From Diplonema papillatum (lineage: Eukaryota; Euglenozoa; Diplonemea; Diplonemida; Diplonemidae), in contig JAPJBO010001113.1 of NCBI GenBank assembly GCA_030068145.1, positions 1 through 64,000 of the forward strand: DNA of 64,000 bases, read 5' to 3'. The notes under the pieces were generated by a model, which was not told the origin of the DNA, made no database searches, and worked only from the letters and a program-made list of their open reading frames with translations. Of this stretch, positions 31,021 to 42,702 are shown in pieces. The position numbers and the translations under genes were made by a program. Position 1 is the first letter of the stretch. Every line of letters begins with the position of its first letter.

Positions 31021-31189
31021 ATCTGTCTGTCGTCGGGTTGCTGACGATGGTCTCGGCCATGAGTAGGGGGGTACGGAAGTGTGCGAAGTCATGATATGGC
31101 AGGCGGCGCCCTACCAGTGCAAAGGTTGTTTCGTTGGACGACTTCCGGATGAAGCAGGAGAAAATTCAAGGAACTAGGAGCTTGATAGA

Positions 31190-31484
31190 CACCCACAACG
31201 TCACGTCAGGGCACGGCCTACGGCGGCGGCTAAACGCCATGGGAAACTTCAGTTTCCATTGGGCGAAGGGTACGTCCTGCGGATACACGGGTTTGGCGTC
31301 GTTCCAGCGGTCCGAGCAAGCTGTTTCTATGCCGTTTAACATCACTTCTGTCCTCCTTCCAGCTGCAAAACGTGGGTGGTGTGTGAATCTCGGCATTGTA
31401 CACCTTGTCGCCACTTCCCGGGGAAGGCTGAGGCTCCCGTGAGGCTCCCGTGTCGGCAAAGCTTAAGTCGTTGATGAAGACAAT
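31190..31484 (-). mobile_element. LINE ORF2 3'-end fragment (sense -)
   Basis: The same ORF2 segment as at 30680-31020 but inverted; it reads WNDAKPVYPQDVPFAQWKLK. It lacks about 45 bp around the PAMPG region and duplicates GAGGCTCCCGTG. It shares variant bases with its partner that copy 1 lacks, so the pair probably arose by inverted duplication or from one subfamily. Confidence 0.75.
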
Positions 31485-33180
31485 GAAAGAGAGCTTGCAC
31501 GTTTGTTGACCAAGAAGGGATCGAGCCATGCAGTTGTCAAGTTAGGTGCTACTGGTAGTGGTCGGATGTCAGTTGTCGAAGCGTCACGGTAGCATGGCGC
31601 GAGTGAGAAGGGCTCACGACGAGCTCCGCGGACTCGTTTTCTCACTTTCTGCGCCTGTCAAGCCATCCTGCCTCGCTACGGGTGCCCCAATACGCCCTCA
31701 GAAATCCGAAAAAGCTCGTCAATGAGCTCCAAAACGCAATCTTTAAAAAACGTGCCAGTTTGGTGCCACCGTTCGTCAAGGAGACCCCCGTCGTGCCTTC
31801 CCCTCAAAATGCAAAATAGAAGCACTTTGAAACGCCCATAGGAGGGAACAGGAAGAAGAACGGGACCCGGTTTGCGCGGTTACTGTTGAGTGCTCCGTGC
31901 CAGTTCTCCAACATTGGCACGAAGGGAGCAGTTTTAAACGCTGTTGCGAACGACGCCTTGGTCATTCCCGACTCTGACGCCCTTCCCAGCTCCAGCCCCT
32001 ACAACGATCCCAGTTTTCTCGACGCGAAAACGCACCGGTGTTGTGTGTGGCTACTGTCTGCCATGATTTCTTCGTCGGCGTTGAGCCTCCTGAAGGGATT
32101 CGTCGAAGGAAAAGAAACAAAGAGCCGGCGAACTACCCTCTTCGCAAGAAAGCCCTCCTGAGGCCCGCCAACGCCTAGCGCAGATTGGCATAATCAGGAC
32201 TATCCTACCGCAATGGCTTTCAAGATCGCTGCATGGTTTCACGCGGCGGAAGGCCTAGACACAGGTAGGCGCGCTGCTGTGTACGTGCGCAAAGCTCACG
32301 CCCAGACGTTCGTCGCTTCTGTGAACCAGCTAGTGTAGTCAGTAGTCCGAATAAACGGGGCATCTTGGCGCCACTTCGGCAACCAACGACTTCGCAGAAG
32401 GATGCCACGGGACACTGTCATCTCTGAGCAGCCGTCTGCGGCTTAGCAATCCCTATCGGATTGCATCGCTTACTCAGCCTGCACAACTCTGATACCGCTC
32501 GGAAGCTTTTCGACGACACCTTCCCGGCTGACGAAGACTTCGATGAGGCAGGAGTTTCCAAGACTCCCTTCTGACCGATCAGTGCCCCACGAGCGCTATA
32601 TGGCACAAACCATGTCTCTGGTTGAGCCAAGCCACGGAAGCTGCTTCGTCCGGCCCCCTTCGCGTCAGCAGACGAGCTTCAGCTCCCTCATCAGGGCATC
32701 CCAGTTGAAGATCGCCGGGGAATTATGGTGTCAGCCATCCAATCTCGCGGCTTTCCATTTCGCCCCCGGCAAAGAGAGCATGCCAGGGGTAACGGTGCAC
32801 AGACGACTGCTTGCTATCTTGTGTGACCCTGGTGACCAAAAATACGCGTGGTGTGCTCCCGTGCCCCCTCCAAGAATGCGTATGTCTTCCCACGTGACAA
32901 ACGGTGGCGTTTTGACAAACGGTGGCACCAAACGGGCACGTTTTTTTTACTTGTGCTCGAGCACAGCTTTTAAGCCCTGCGGAGACCATCCAGGTCTTTA
33001 TTTCATGTTTTTTTCCGGAGTTTGCCCTGGGGTATTTAGTCATGGGCTCGTGTACGCGCGTTTTTCGCCTTAGAAAAAAAAAATACCCCAATGGGACACT
33101 TTTTTGCCTTAGTTTGACCCCCCCCTTCCCTTTTAAAATTTCCACGGACGTGTCACGGCACGTCCAACCAGTTAGAAACC
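31485..33180. other. No gene seen
   Basis: About 1.7 kb with chance frames only. Confidence 0.35.
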
Positions 33181-33184
33181 TTTG

Positions 33185-33325
33185 CACCGACCACACCGTG
33201 GACACCACGACTGCACCGCGGGCACCACACGACCACACCACGGGAACCACGACCGCACCCCGGCACCACGACCACACCACGGATACCACGACCACACCAC
33301 GACACCACGGCCGCACCACGGGCAG
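33185..33325. repeat. CACCACGACCA-type minisatellite
   Basis: Degenerate tandem units of ACCACGACCAC and ACCACGGGCAC. The flanks carry two copies of CCACGGACGTGTCACGGCAC (near 33141 and 33353). Confidence 0.65.
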
Positions 33326-33413
33326 ACCCCCCCTCTCCCCAATTTTTAAAATCCACGGACGTGTCACGGCACGTACAACGGGGAAAAATAAGGCTCGAGA
33401 CCCCCTCCCCCCC

Positions 33414-35078
33414 TCACGGACGTTGTCCCTGGAAATCCAACGGATGCCCTCCCTCTGCGGCAAACACAAACTCGGTGCAAGAAGCGGTAACAGGACGGCT
33501 TGGGAGCGTTGTCGGGCGCTCGCCAAAGTGAGGCTTGTACAGCCACTTGCATGATACACGCGGGCTCAGCACTGTCGCTGTCTTGCTCCACTCATCCACA
33601 TCCTCGTCAGGATCCGAGTTTGAACTGCAGCTGCTTGTTTTGTCATCTTCGGCAGCACAAGCGTCATCTTCAATTGGGCCACAACTGACCTCTGCATAGA
33701 ACCTTAAGTCGTCGCTCGCGGTTTCTTGGTTTTCTTCTGCCTGCAATACTTCATGTGCCGCTCGTTGCAGAAGTGACTGACTGCCGTCTACTTCTTCCGA
33801 CACGACAGGCTCATCGATGGACTCGTTTCCGACGCGTTTCCCTTTCTTTCTTGTCGGTTTACTTCTGGTCTTTCCCTTCGTGCGGGCAGGATCTTGCAGG
33901 AACCTGCTCGTCGGCGCAGGGCGGTCATCACCGGGTTTGGATGCCGATTTCTCGTAGCGGTCAGCGCCCTGTTTGGTTGTCACTGTCGAGCCTCGTTTGC
34001 TAGATGCGATATCGCAATCATTGTTGCTCGCTAATTGCTGTCGGTCCGCTTTGTTCGATGCTGACAACGAATGGCCTACGCTAGGTACTGATAGTGCATT
34101 AGAGTCTCGCACGCGCCCTGCCGGTTTCGTAGTGTTGGAAGGTCCAGCGGAGGCTGACTTCGAGCTCAGGCGTTGTGCATGTCGATGATTGTGCAGTGAA
34201 CCGGACTGTGAACGAGCTGAATGCCATTGAACGGATGATGCGTCGGACAGCACCGACGTTCCATCGGCATCGCGCGGCTGACTCGGACAGCTACTGTTGG
34301 TGCAGTTCAAGGCTGACTGGCCGGCAGCAAACTCGCAGCTTGTGTCGGTGGTGCGCAAGGCGCCCATCGACTGCATCGCCTCATGCACCGGCTTGAAAAA
34401 CGAAGCCAGTGGACTAGACAGGTTCAGTTTGTCGCTGAGCCGATCAAGCAGGAGTTGCGATAACGTGTACCCCGACTCGAATCGAACGCGGGTTTGTCGT
34501 TGAGTTTCGTTTTGATTCTGCTTCGCGTCGATCCAGATTGTGTACGCAAATGGAAGCAGGTCCGCATTTCCGAGCAGGGGGAGCGTCACGTTAAAGCTCC
34601 GGTACGCTCGCTTCACGCCGGGGAGCGGCACATTTTCCGCTTTGAAAATTATCCGCCCACTTGCCGGGACGGATCGGTATCGCAGCACGCAGCACATGCA
34701 GCTGTCTGTAACAGGCAGCTCGAGCACAGCAGTCACCGCCGCAGGACCGCTGAGAACCATCGGTTTTACTTTCGTGGCTTCACCCTTCTTGAAGACAGGC
34801 ATTGGAGGAAGCTCTGGGGTGTCTTCATTCTCGAGACGCTCCGACTTTGGACGTTGCCCTGTAATGTCTGCCGCCTGTGGTGGCCTCGGGACATGCGTTG
34901 CTGCAGAGTACCACGAGTGGAAAAACAGACGCCCTTGCGACAAACTCTGCATGTGCGTACACCGGCTAGCGGTGCTCCCCTGAGACCGGCGAAACTGACA
35001 TACGCTCCCTGTAGACGGACGGCCCGTCATGCTTTTGTTCTCATCTGAGGCTGACCCCAGCCGTTTCCAATGAGACAT
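33414..35078 (-). CDS. Unknown protein, 554 residues
   Basis: A long single frame from the ATG at 35076-35078. I do not recognise the family. Residues ~110-200 look globular and beta-rich: TAVLELPVTDSCMCCVLRYR, then FNVTLPLLGNADLLPFAYTI. The rest is Ser/Thr/Lys-rich and probably disordered, with an acidic run (EDDACAAEDDKTSSC) and DPDEDVDEW near the C-terminus. No membrane segment or signal peptide is seen. It lies 850 bp upstream in transcription order from nothing else known, and just downstream of TMEM231 on the same strand. The stop at 33414 may follow a short non-coding read-through. Confidence 0.55.
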   Translation of the reverse strand: MSHWKRLGSASDENKSMTGRPSTGSVCQFRRSQGSTASRCTHMQSLSQGRLFFHSWYSAATHVPRPPQAADITGQRPKSERLENEDTPELPPMPVFKKGEATKVKPMVLSGPAAVTAVLELPVTDSCMCCVLRYRSVPASGRIIFKAENVPLPGVKRAYRSFNVTLPLLGNADLLPFAYTIWIDAKQNQNETQRQTRVRFESGYTLSQLLLDRLSDKLNLSSPLASFFKPVHEAMQSMGALRTTDTSCEFAAGQSALNCTNSSCPSQPRDADGTSVLSDASSVQWHSARSQSGSLHNHRHAQRLSSKSASAGPSNTTKPAGRVRDSNALSVPSVGHSLSASNKADRQQLASNNDCDIASSKRGSTVTTKQGADRYEKSASKPGDDRPAPTSRFLQDPARTKGKTRSKPTRKKGKRVGNESIDEPVVSEEVDGSQSLLQRAAHEVLQAEENQETASDDLRFYAEVSCGPIEDDACAAEDDKTSSCSSNSDPDEDVDEWSKTATVLSPRVSCKWLYKPHFGERPTTLPSRPVTASCTEFVFAAEGGHPLDFQGQRP

Positions 35079-35929
35079 GGCTCGCCAACCGAGACTGGCG
35101 CATTGTTCCCCCCAAACTGACTACTCTGTGTGTTCCTCTCTGGGGTCCTATTGCTCGTTTACCGGTATTTCGAAGCAAGCGTGAACGGTCCTCTACCAAG
35201 TTCATTCAGCCAAAATTGAGAAGCGAAACAAAAAGAGTGAAAACCCCGTGTCTTCCATCTGGGTTAGTGCACGCATCTTCCGAATCTTCCGATTGTTGCA
35301 GCTCGGGGTGACACGTTTTCACCTGAGCAAGAGTGATGAGCGGAAAAGCCGCTGGCTGTTGGTGGAAGAATGAAACTTGCTGTGGTTGGCCTTCCAAGAC
35401 TTCGGAGACAGCTATGCATCCATGTATCTGAGACAGCTCGATTGCAGCATTCGGAAAAGGTTGTGCACTTAGCAATGCACTTAGCAATTTATTGGCAACA
35501 CTGGTTCAGTAAGGTGCGTGTGAGTATGCGAAAGAAACGGAACCGAAATTATATGCAAGAAGCAAGGAAGGGGGATCTATGGGCGGCTGCTGTGACAGAG
35601 CATAGTCGATAGCACTGGCCGCAGTTTTCTAAGACTGAGAAATGAGCGTGCTTGCAATCCGGGGTAGAGTTGTTTGGGTTAAACTTCCCGTGTTCACTTT
35701 AGCCGGAGCGTTGCTTTCGGGCGATCGCAACTGGTTCGAACGCAAAAGGTGTGCACTTGCCGCAGCTGCGGTTATCGCCTTCGGTGGTTGCTTTTCCATA
35801 TGGCACAATTCACAATCTGCCGCCTTCTGTGTGCAACTGCGCTGGTAGGTTATTTCTCGTTTTGGTAAGCAACGTCTTTAGAGCTAGGCTAGCAAAGTAG
35901 ATGTGCTTGCTACATCCTGCAGAAAACAA
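35079..35929. other. No gene seen
   Basis: Intergenic between TMEM231 and the unknown 554-residue protein. Confidence 0.4.
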
Positions 35930-36904
35930 TCAGTAGACCCGCTTTTTGTTTTTCAAAGCATCCAACTCTGGGCACGAGCCATACGAGTTAACGAAGCCCC
36001 CCTCGATGATGATCCGCTTCAGGAAGGATGCAAGGGACGTGAAGATGTACCAAAACGTGAAGTACTGAATGAGTCCAAACTTCAACAGCTGCGGAACGTC
36101 TGCTGAGTGGGTGATGGGTTGCTTCACGTTGCGGAGCAGCAACGATATATCGAGTGTCCTGCCGAGCACTGCGAAAGGTCCTCGATCGGGGGTCCACGAA
36201 TTCGCGAACGTTTTGATATGCGCAGACTCGTTTCGTGACCCGTAGGCTTGCAGGATCGAAGGGATTTGAACGTCTACCGGAGACTTGATAGTGAAGCCGT
36301 CGAAGAGCGAATTATTGTAGATTTCCTGATAATCATAAAACGGGGAAAGGACGAGAAGTCCTCGTTGTTGAAACTCCAAGTCACCGTTCACTTGTAGGCT
36401 GCTCATAGGCACAGGGGAAGACTGCGAGAGATGTGCCGCGGTCTCCATCGATAGCTTGATCGCGTCGTTGATTTCCCATTGGAAGAAGTAGACAACGTCC
36501 ACACTGAGGGCCACAGTCGATTCCGGTAAAGGGACGCTGATATCGAGGTATAGACGATCGACCTTGTCATCATCGTCGATGTCTTCTGCATAATGAGAAA
36601 GGAATGGGTTGACGAAATTGACCCCGATAAGCTCCTCAGCTTCGGGTAAAGACGCCCAGGTCAGCTCGGACCTTGCATTCGTGTTCACGTCTTGACATTG
36701 GATGTTGAGTGCTACCTTGTTTAAAAAGGTCACGTCAGCCTGTTCGTAGTAAGTGAACTCCTTCATCCAGAAGTACGTCGTCAAGAAAGCCACCACAAAA
36801 GGAAGGACCCAACCTACGCCCAATGTAAACAGCGAAAGCACGAACCAGCTGGCGCCCGAGCATTCATAGTCGCGCGATATGGGTTTCGTGTATTGGACAC
36901 CCAT
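35930..36904 (-). CDS. TMEM231: TMEM231, ciliary transition-zone membrane protein
   Basis: This 324-residue, single-exon protein belongs to the TMEM231 family (human ~316). TMEM231 is a two-pass protein of the MKS/B9 complex at the ciliary transition zone, where it helps gate entry of membrane proteins. Visible here are an N-terminal membrane segment (WFVLSLFTLGVGWVLPFVVA), a long extracytosolic domain with FWMKEFTYYEQADVTFLNKV and the diagnostic VNGDLEFQQRGLLVL, and a C-terminal membrane segment in KFGLIQYFTFWYIFTSLASF followed by basic residues. The extracytosolic ends match the family in order and spacing. The ATG is at 36902-36904. It implies that the organism builds cilia or flagella. 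The fragment has no frameshifts. Confidence 0.88.
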   Translation of the reverse strand: MGVQYTKPISRDYECSGASWFVLSLFTLGVGWVLPFVVAFLTTYFWMKEFTYYEQADVTFLNKVALNIQCQDVNTNARSELTWASLPEAEELIGVNFVNPFLSHYAEDIDDDDKVDRLYLDISVPLPESTVALSVDVVYFFQWEINDAIKLSMETAAHLSQSSPVPMSSLQVNGDLEFQQRGLLVLSPFYDYQEIYNNSLFDGFTIKSPVDVQIPSILQAYGSRNESAHIKTFANSWTPDRGPFAVLGRTLDISLLLRNVKQPITHSADVPQLLKFGLIQYFTFWYIFTSLASFLKRIIIEGGFVNSYGSCPELDALKNKKRVY

Positions 36905-39892
36905 TTTTTATTAACCGCGGGATTTCTTCGGAGATGCACCCTTGTGTGCACCCCTTGCGTCCCAATTTTCTTTTTGTTCTTCCAGTATTCCCAGGATTTC
37001 TAGATTGAATCGAGGATGAGTTTGCTTGATTACGTGTTTTCTGGGGAGGTTTAATTTATTAAGTTCTGAACACACACGCGAGTAGCTGTGGCTATTCCTT
37101 GAAGCCTGGGCTTGTCGTTCTTAGCGTTTATTCTTCGTCGAACTGATAGTCTGGTTCAAAGGTCGACTCTGTTGCATACTGTGCTTCTCTTTCTGGGCCT
37201 AGTCTCGTGTATCCCTTTCCCTTTCGCTGTAGCCCTTGGTTGCCCTGTAGGCGCCAGCTGCCAAGTTGATCCTCAGCAGACTGGCGTGTGGCTGGTGTCG
37301 GAGAGCACAGGCTTTCTACTATGATAAAGCCAACTAATGTTCAACATCCCGATAGTGCAATGATAGCAGAAACCATTCGAACGAGTTGTGAGAGGAATTC
37401 GCTTCGCTTTTCGTTCTGTTTCTTCCTTTTTCCACTGTTATATGTTGTCGCTTCGCCTGAGCGAGGGGTCGTGTGTCCTTTATGAAGACTCAAGGAAGAA
37501 ACGACTCGTAAGTATCGAAAACACGGCTTGACGACAAATGTTAGCCTGACCCTTGACGCATTTTCTTCGTTGTTACGGATTGTTCGGGCACGACTGATGA
37601 CTGACAAAAGCGTGTGCTCCTGCAAATGTGATCATGGACTACTTTAACGTCAACAGCAATCTATGGGGGATAGGAATGACTTCAAATGTATCCACAAATG
37701 CTGCGACCTCTCGTCGGGTTTGCGGATATCTCGGTTTCGTGATGCCGCACATGGACCGGCCAGTTATTTTGTCTTTCCGACGATCGCGTACAGGGCCCTC
37801 TTTTTTGCTTCAATTTTCTGATCTAGCAGGGTATAAACCATTAAACCATGCAGGTTCTAAACGGGAATCTCGGATCCGGTCAGCTTGGTCAGAATCGGGT
37901 CAGGACCAAAACAAAATGATCCAGTATACAAAGGCACTACCGATTGAAAGCCCCATTCCCCCATTCCCACAGTGCGACTCACTGGAAAAGATTTCCTGAG
38001 GGGGGTGGAAATACTTGAGCGGCTGCCCTGTCCTTAATTCGAAGGAGGCTAGAGGGGGAATACAACTACAAGTTTTGAACGCTTATATACCCGCCACTAA
38101 ACCCAGATTTAACTGTGTTTCGTGTGGGCTACAGCACATTTACCGATATTTCTCAACTGGCAGCCTCCCCAAGTATTTCCTACAAAGCAGGTGCTGCTTC
38201 TCCCAGTCTTTTTCCCGTAAAGGCCATCCGGTAGACCTTTGACACCAAAGCCAATTTCTTTCCACAGATTACTGACCGAATCCCTTGTTTCTGGTATGGA
38301 GCCTTTTCTTAGTGCAATTTTCTTTGAGAATGTTTGTACGACTCAAGCACTATTCGTTCAGCCAACCGCTGTCAACGTTATCAGGTGTTTTTTTCCAAAG
38401 GGTTTAGACGCTGGCGACAGCTGGCATTCAACGAATCAACTGCCGGTCAAGGGTGGTCTTCTCGGGCAACACAATGCTTCAGCCTTACGCTGTGGTGCCA
38501 GCTTTTCAGGCCACTGCGAAAAAGCACTTCTTGTAGTGCGGACGAATTTCTGTGGCTACAGCATGATACGTACCTTGCAACACGTCTACCACGACCTGCT
38601 GCGCCTTCCTAGAGTGTGTGTGCTGAGAAAAAGGCTTCGTCAGCAGTAGAGGTTTTCGCCTCTCACCACTGAGCACGATTTTCTCCTTCCTAGAAGGGAG
38701 CGTATTCGCTAGATGGAATCCCTAGTTCTCCCCGAACCTCCTCACACACGCGATCCCCGAGAGTAAATATCATCATGGAGTGTCTGCTCGCATTGCGGAA
38801 ACCCTGTACTACACGAGCCGGGCATCCCCGCGATGAAATGACTTTTGGCGATTCAGCAATGCAGCCAAATTGCAGGTCGTTCTTGACGGTCGCAACGTAG
38901 CAAAGTCACACCCTGCCCTCAATCTCTTACACATACCCTTCGGGCCCAGAGAACCGGGCCAAAAGGTCTGCGACCGGTGGGCCGTTCTCGAAAAGGGGTC
39001 ACGCACTCAAAATTCAACCTACAGCGCAGTCGAACCCTCTTCGTCTTTACCCGCAAGCCCCTTGAGTCGCTGACCTGTACCTTCGCCTTTCTAGCTGAGA
39101 CACTCAAAATGGTGGTGCCTCTTTTTGCAGCGCCTGCAACGTCGAGTTTCGACGTCGAGCTTGTGGATCCCCCCAGAGAAAGGTCCATTGAGTACTGGTG
39201 CAACAGAGGGTACGGTCCTTGAAAGGTTCGTTCAGGTTCACCAATTCTTGGGCAGACCCAGTCAATCAAAGTATTTCGTTTTTTTTTTGTTGCTGTATTG
39301 TTCGCAGGGATCTATAAGGGGATTTCGGCCTAGAGCAATAGTCCATGTAGATGGACGGGTACCCGTCTTTTGCACCGGGGTGCCGAGCACGTATTTGTCG
39401 ACCCCCCAGACCCCCCCCCCCCCCAGTGGTGGTCCAGCCTGTCCAGCCACCCCAGCCAGCCCTGCAAAGTCGTTGAGGGCCCGAAAATTAGTGCCACCAC
39501 TGTCCTCCACTGTGGATCACTATGCACCACCATGCGCTATCGAGTCACTGTGCACACCGCACTAGCGTGGATCACTGTGCATCACCGTGCATCACTGCGC
39601 ACCGTGTATAGATTCCGAGCCACTTTGCTTCTGGAATGCTGCCCACCTTCGAGTCTTCCCATAGGCTGTAGTCCTTCGTGTATGGAGGCGGTGGGGTTTC
39701 GCTTCGTGAAGCTGGCTGGGTTGCCGTGCACTGTCTCTTCCAGGAGTTGAACAACGTATGTTGCCCTAGCATGTCCTTCCTTTTCCCCGGCATTGTCTCG
39801 GCCCCATCCTGAGTTGGGCGTGATAGAATCCACCACTGCGGTTGGAAGTTCGGCTGTGTCTCGCCGGGTTGGGCCGCTTGCTCGCCTCCATG
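36905..39892. other. No gene seen (~3 kb)
   Basis: No coding sequence is recognised on either strand. The stretch holds dispersed-repeat copy 2 (38075-38200). Confidence 0.4.
38075..38200 (+). repeat. Dispersed ~125-bp repeat, copy 2
   Basis: Same sequence and orientation as 9805-9930, sharing CGCCACTAAACCCAGAT-like and CTACAGCACATTT-like blocks. Confidence 0.55.
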
Positions 39893-40023
39893 ACCCCCCC
39901 CCCCCTATGACCCCCCTGGGACCCCCTATGGACCCCCCCATGACCCCCCTATGGACCCCCTATGGGCCCCCCCATGACCCCCTATGACTGCTGTGGTAGC
40001 CTACCCACACCCGCCAGCCCGTG

Positions 40024-40056
<33 letters not shown>
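39893..40056. repeat. C-rich minisatellite and long T tract
   Basis: Tandem TATGGACCCCCC and ATGACCCCCC units (39893-39985) are followed by a ~30-nt T run (40027-40056). Confidence 0.75.
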
Positions 40057-40058
<2 letters not shown>

Positions 40059-42702
40059 GATGGACGGGTGACCCGCCCATCTAGACCGGCGTATAAATCC
40101 CTGATTGTTCGATGCAATCCCGGTTTCGCGAAGTTGCTACGAGCCTGGATGGCCGGGGGTTTTCTCTGATTAGTTTTACCTTCTCAAGTTCCGGAAGATG
40201 TAGTGGCGCTACACACTCCATTTCCTTAAGCTTCTGGAAAGGTGCAGTGAATATCTGCCGAGCAGCTCACTTCACTTCCCTATCTCTCATGTAGATCGGA
40301 CCACTATGAGGGTAGGGTCTTGGCTTCTTGTGTTGAACGTTGGGCACAGGTGCGTTGGTGGGCGGACGTGTTAAGTCCTCTTTAGCAGAGCTGGAGGTTC
40401 CCATATTGTGGTTGTTGCGTTTTTTTCTTTATTTACTTCTTTGAAGTCGAGTTTGGGCAAATGTATATAGCCGATGATGATAGCCATGAGGAAGTCGCGT
40501 TAAAAAAAAAGGGGGGGGTGAAAGAACGAGGAAAAACAACAGGGAAAGATGTAGAGGCAGGCCAGGCTTGACACCAGAACTCCGCCACGAGGAGTATATT
40601 TCGGCGCTGTGTTCCGCGCTCAGAAGTTTCCCGGCAGGGGCTCTTGTCGTCAAACCTTTCCGGGTGTTCTTGTTCTTGGTGGGTTTTACCAACGAACAGT
40701 GGAACCGTGCAGGATACCGATACAAACGACACCGACCATAGACAAAGTTGCCAGCAGGAACAAGAATTAAGAAGATACGGCCATGGATTGATCGTGGCTG
40801 CGGCTGTTGTTCGCACAGTTCTTGTTACGCTGGGAAATCACTCGGTGGCGCTTGAGCATGCTGAGTATGCACCCAAGCCAGGGTGCAGAGGGTGCGTAAT
40901 CAGAAACCATTGACTGGCCTTTGAGTTATAGGAAGTCCAATCATGAAAGCATGCTCGATATATAATCCATAGTTTTCTAGCATTTTTCTCCCGGTGTAAA
41001 AGTGGCATATCGGACCAGGTGAATTCTTTTTTGGACCGGGGTGCACGAATCGTATTTCGTAAACAAAGAGGTAGGTACCGCAGCACTTTTTGAGCCAAGT
41101 TAACTCAGGCTGCCAAACCTTATGATTCGCTGCAGAAACGCCACGCAGAGGTGCTGAACCTTAGAGTTGCAAGCCCATTGAATTCGCACCTCCCTTGCTT
41201 GCACGATTAGTGCTCCTTTTTTGCGGTTCTAACCAAGCAGCAGAACTTTATCGACTGATACCCGACGATACTATCTAGGAGAGGGGAGGGGGAAGATGGG
41301 ACAGAACTGGGATCAGAAGAGACAAAAAAAAGAGACAAAGCAAGAAGAAATACAGACAAAATAAGAGGAAGCAGAGGACAAAGAAAAAGGAGGAAGAAAA
41401 AGAGAACGAAGAAGGCAAGAACGACCAGAATGGATTTTGACGAGGGGTGGGGACGGAGCTGCACAGCGACGTACCTTTTGCTTTTTTCTGGCATCTTACC
41501 AGACCCATGCCTAGACATGTGACTGGAGGTCTAGGCATGGGAGGCGACATGTGACAAGATACTCACGTAGCTCTCTCGCTCTCTTTTCTCTGGCCAGCAT
41601 ACGATTGGACCATAGGGGTGGAGCGGAGAATAAATATGTTCTCGAAGCTCGATTGCAAGACTAGACTCGAGGAATGACTGGGTTTTCACACGGCTCTCTC
41701 TATCTCTCTGTATCTCTCTCTCTCTCGGAGAAGGTGGGTGGGAGGGGAGAGGCACTGCCAAGGCGTGACTATCTCGGCCCTGTACCCAGGAAGCCGTCGC
41801 CTGGCTCACCTGACGGCGGAAGCCCACACTTTGAATTAGGATTAGATGTGTTCTTTCTCCCTCGAAAGCGAGAACTATGCCCATTCACGGATAAACAAAG
41901 CTAGCACAAGGCTTGCTTGTTCCCGCACCTACTTTCCGATGCTACGTATATGCCCAATTCTTACTCATCTGTCTCGCACTGGATCGGGGGCATGCGGAGA
42001 TCCTCTAGTCATCTCACGAATTGATAGACTATTCCCATGACTAGAGGATTGACTGGAGAAGATGCCATATGACTGGAGTGACGACACAGAGTAAAGTCGA
42101 ACGGAGAGTCAAGTTTATTACTGGGCCCTGGGGTCTTTTCTGGGTTTCGAGGGGTCTAGTCTTGCGAATACTGCTACGACTCGGCGCTCTCGTTATTGAC
42201 TGACGACGTCGCTGTGTGTGCGGATGAGAAACGGGGTGCACTGTTGGACCCCACTACCGGAAACGGATTTTTCGAACGTGGGAAGAAACTGAGGGCGACT
42301 GATGGTTTGCCCGGGAAGCCCGGCCCTTTGAGGTGGCGTCTGAGTCAGGTGTCTAAACCTTTTACTTGAAGTCGGAAGATCTTCTTGAACTGTCGATGGT
42401 ACTGGCTTCGGCTCTTGCAACCCAATCGCCGACACAAGAACTAAGCCGCAAACGTGTCGGCGGTACGACACATTTGGCCTACTATCGACGTCTTGGAGCC
42501 CGTGAAACAGGTTTCTGTGCTCGCAGCCTAAACAACTGGCTTTCAACTGACCTGGTTAAGGTACACTGTCTTCGACTGACCGGTCAAAAATGACGAGTCA
42601 AATTGACCGGCCCAGCCTTGAAGGGTCCAGTGTGTACGGACTAGCCTGCTGCGCTGTGTTGAGTTGCAGCAAAGCTCCTCTGCGGTGGATACCCTTTCGA
42701 CA
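40057..42702. other. No gene seen; two small inverted repeats
   Basis: No coding sequence recognised. CCCATGCCTAGAC is inverted at 41507-41540, and TCCTCTAGTCAT is inverted across 42001-42050. Their function is unknown. Confidence 0.35.

Noticed and set aside
32723..33559. 278-codon minus-strand frame
   Set aside because: It runs through a minisatellite and overlaps the end of a better-supported ORF in another frame.
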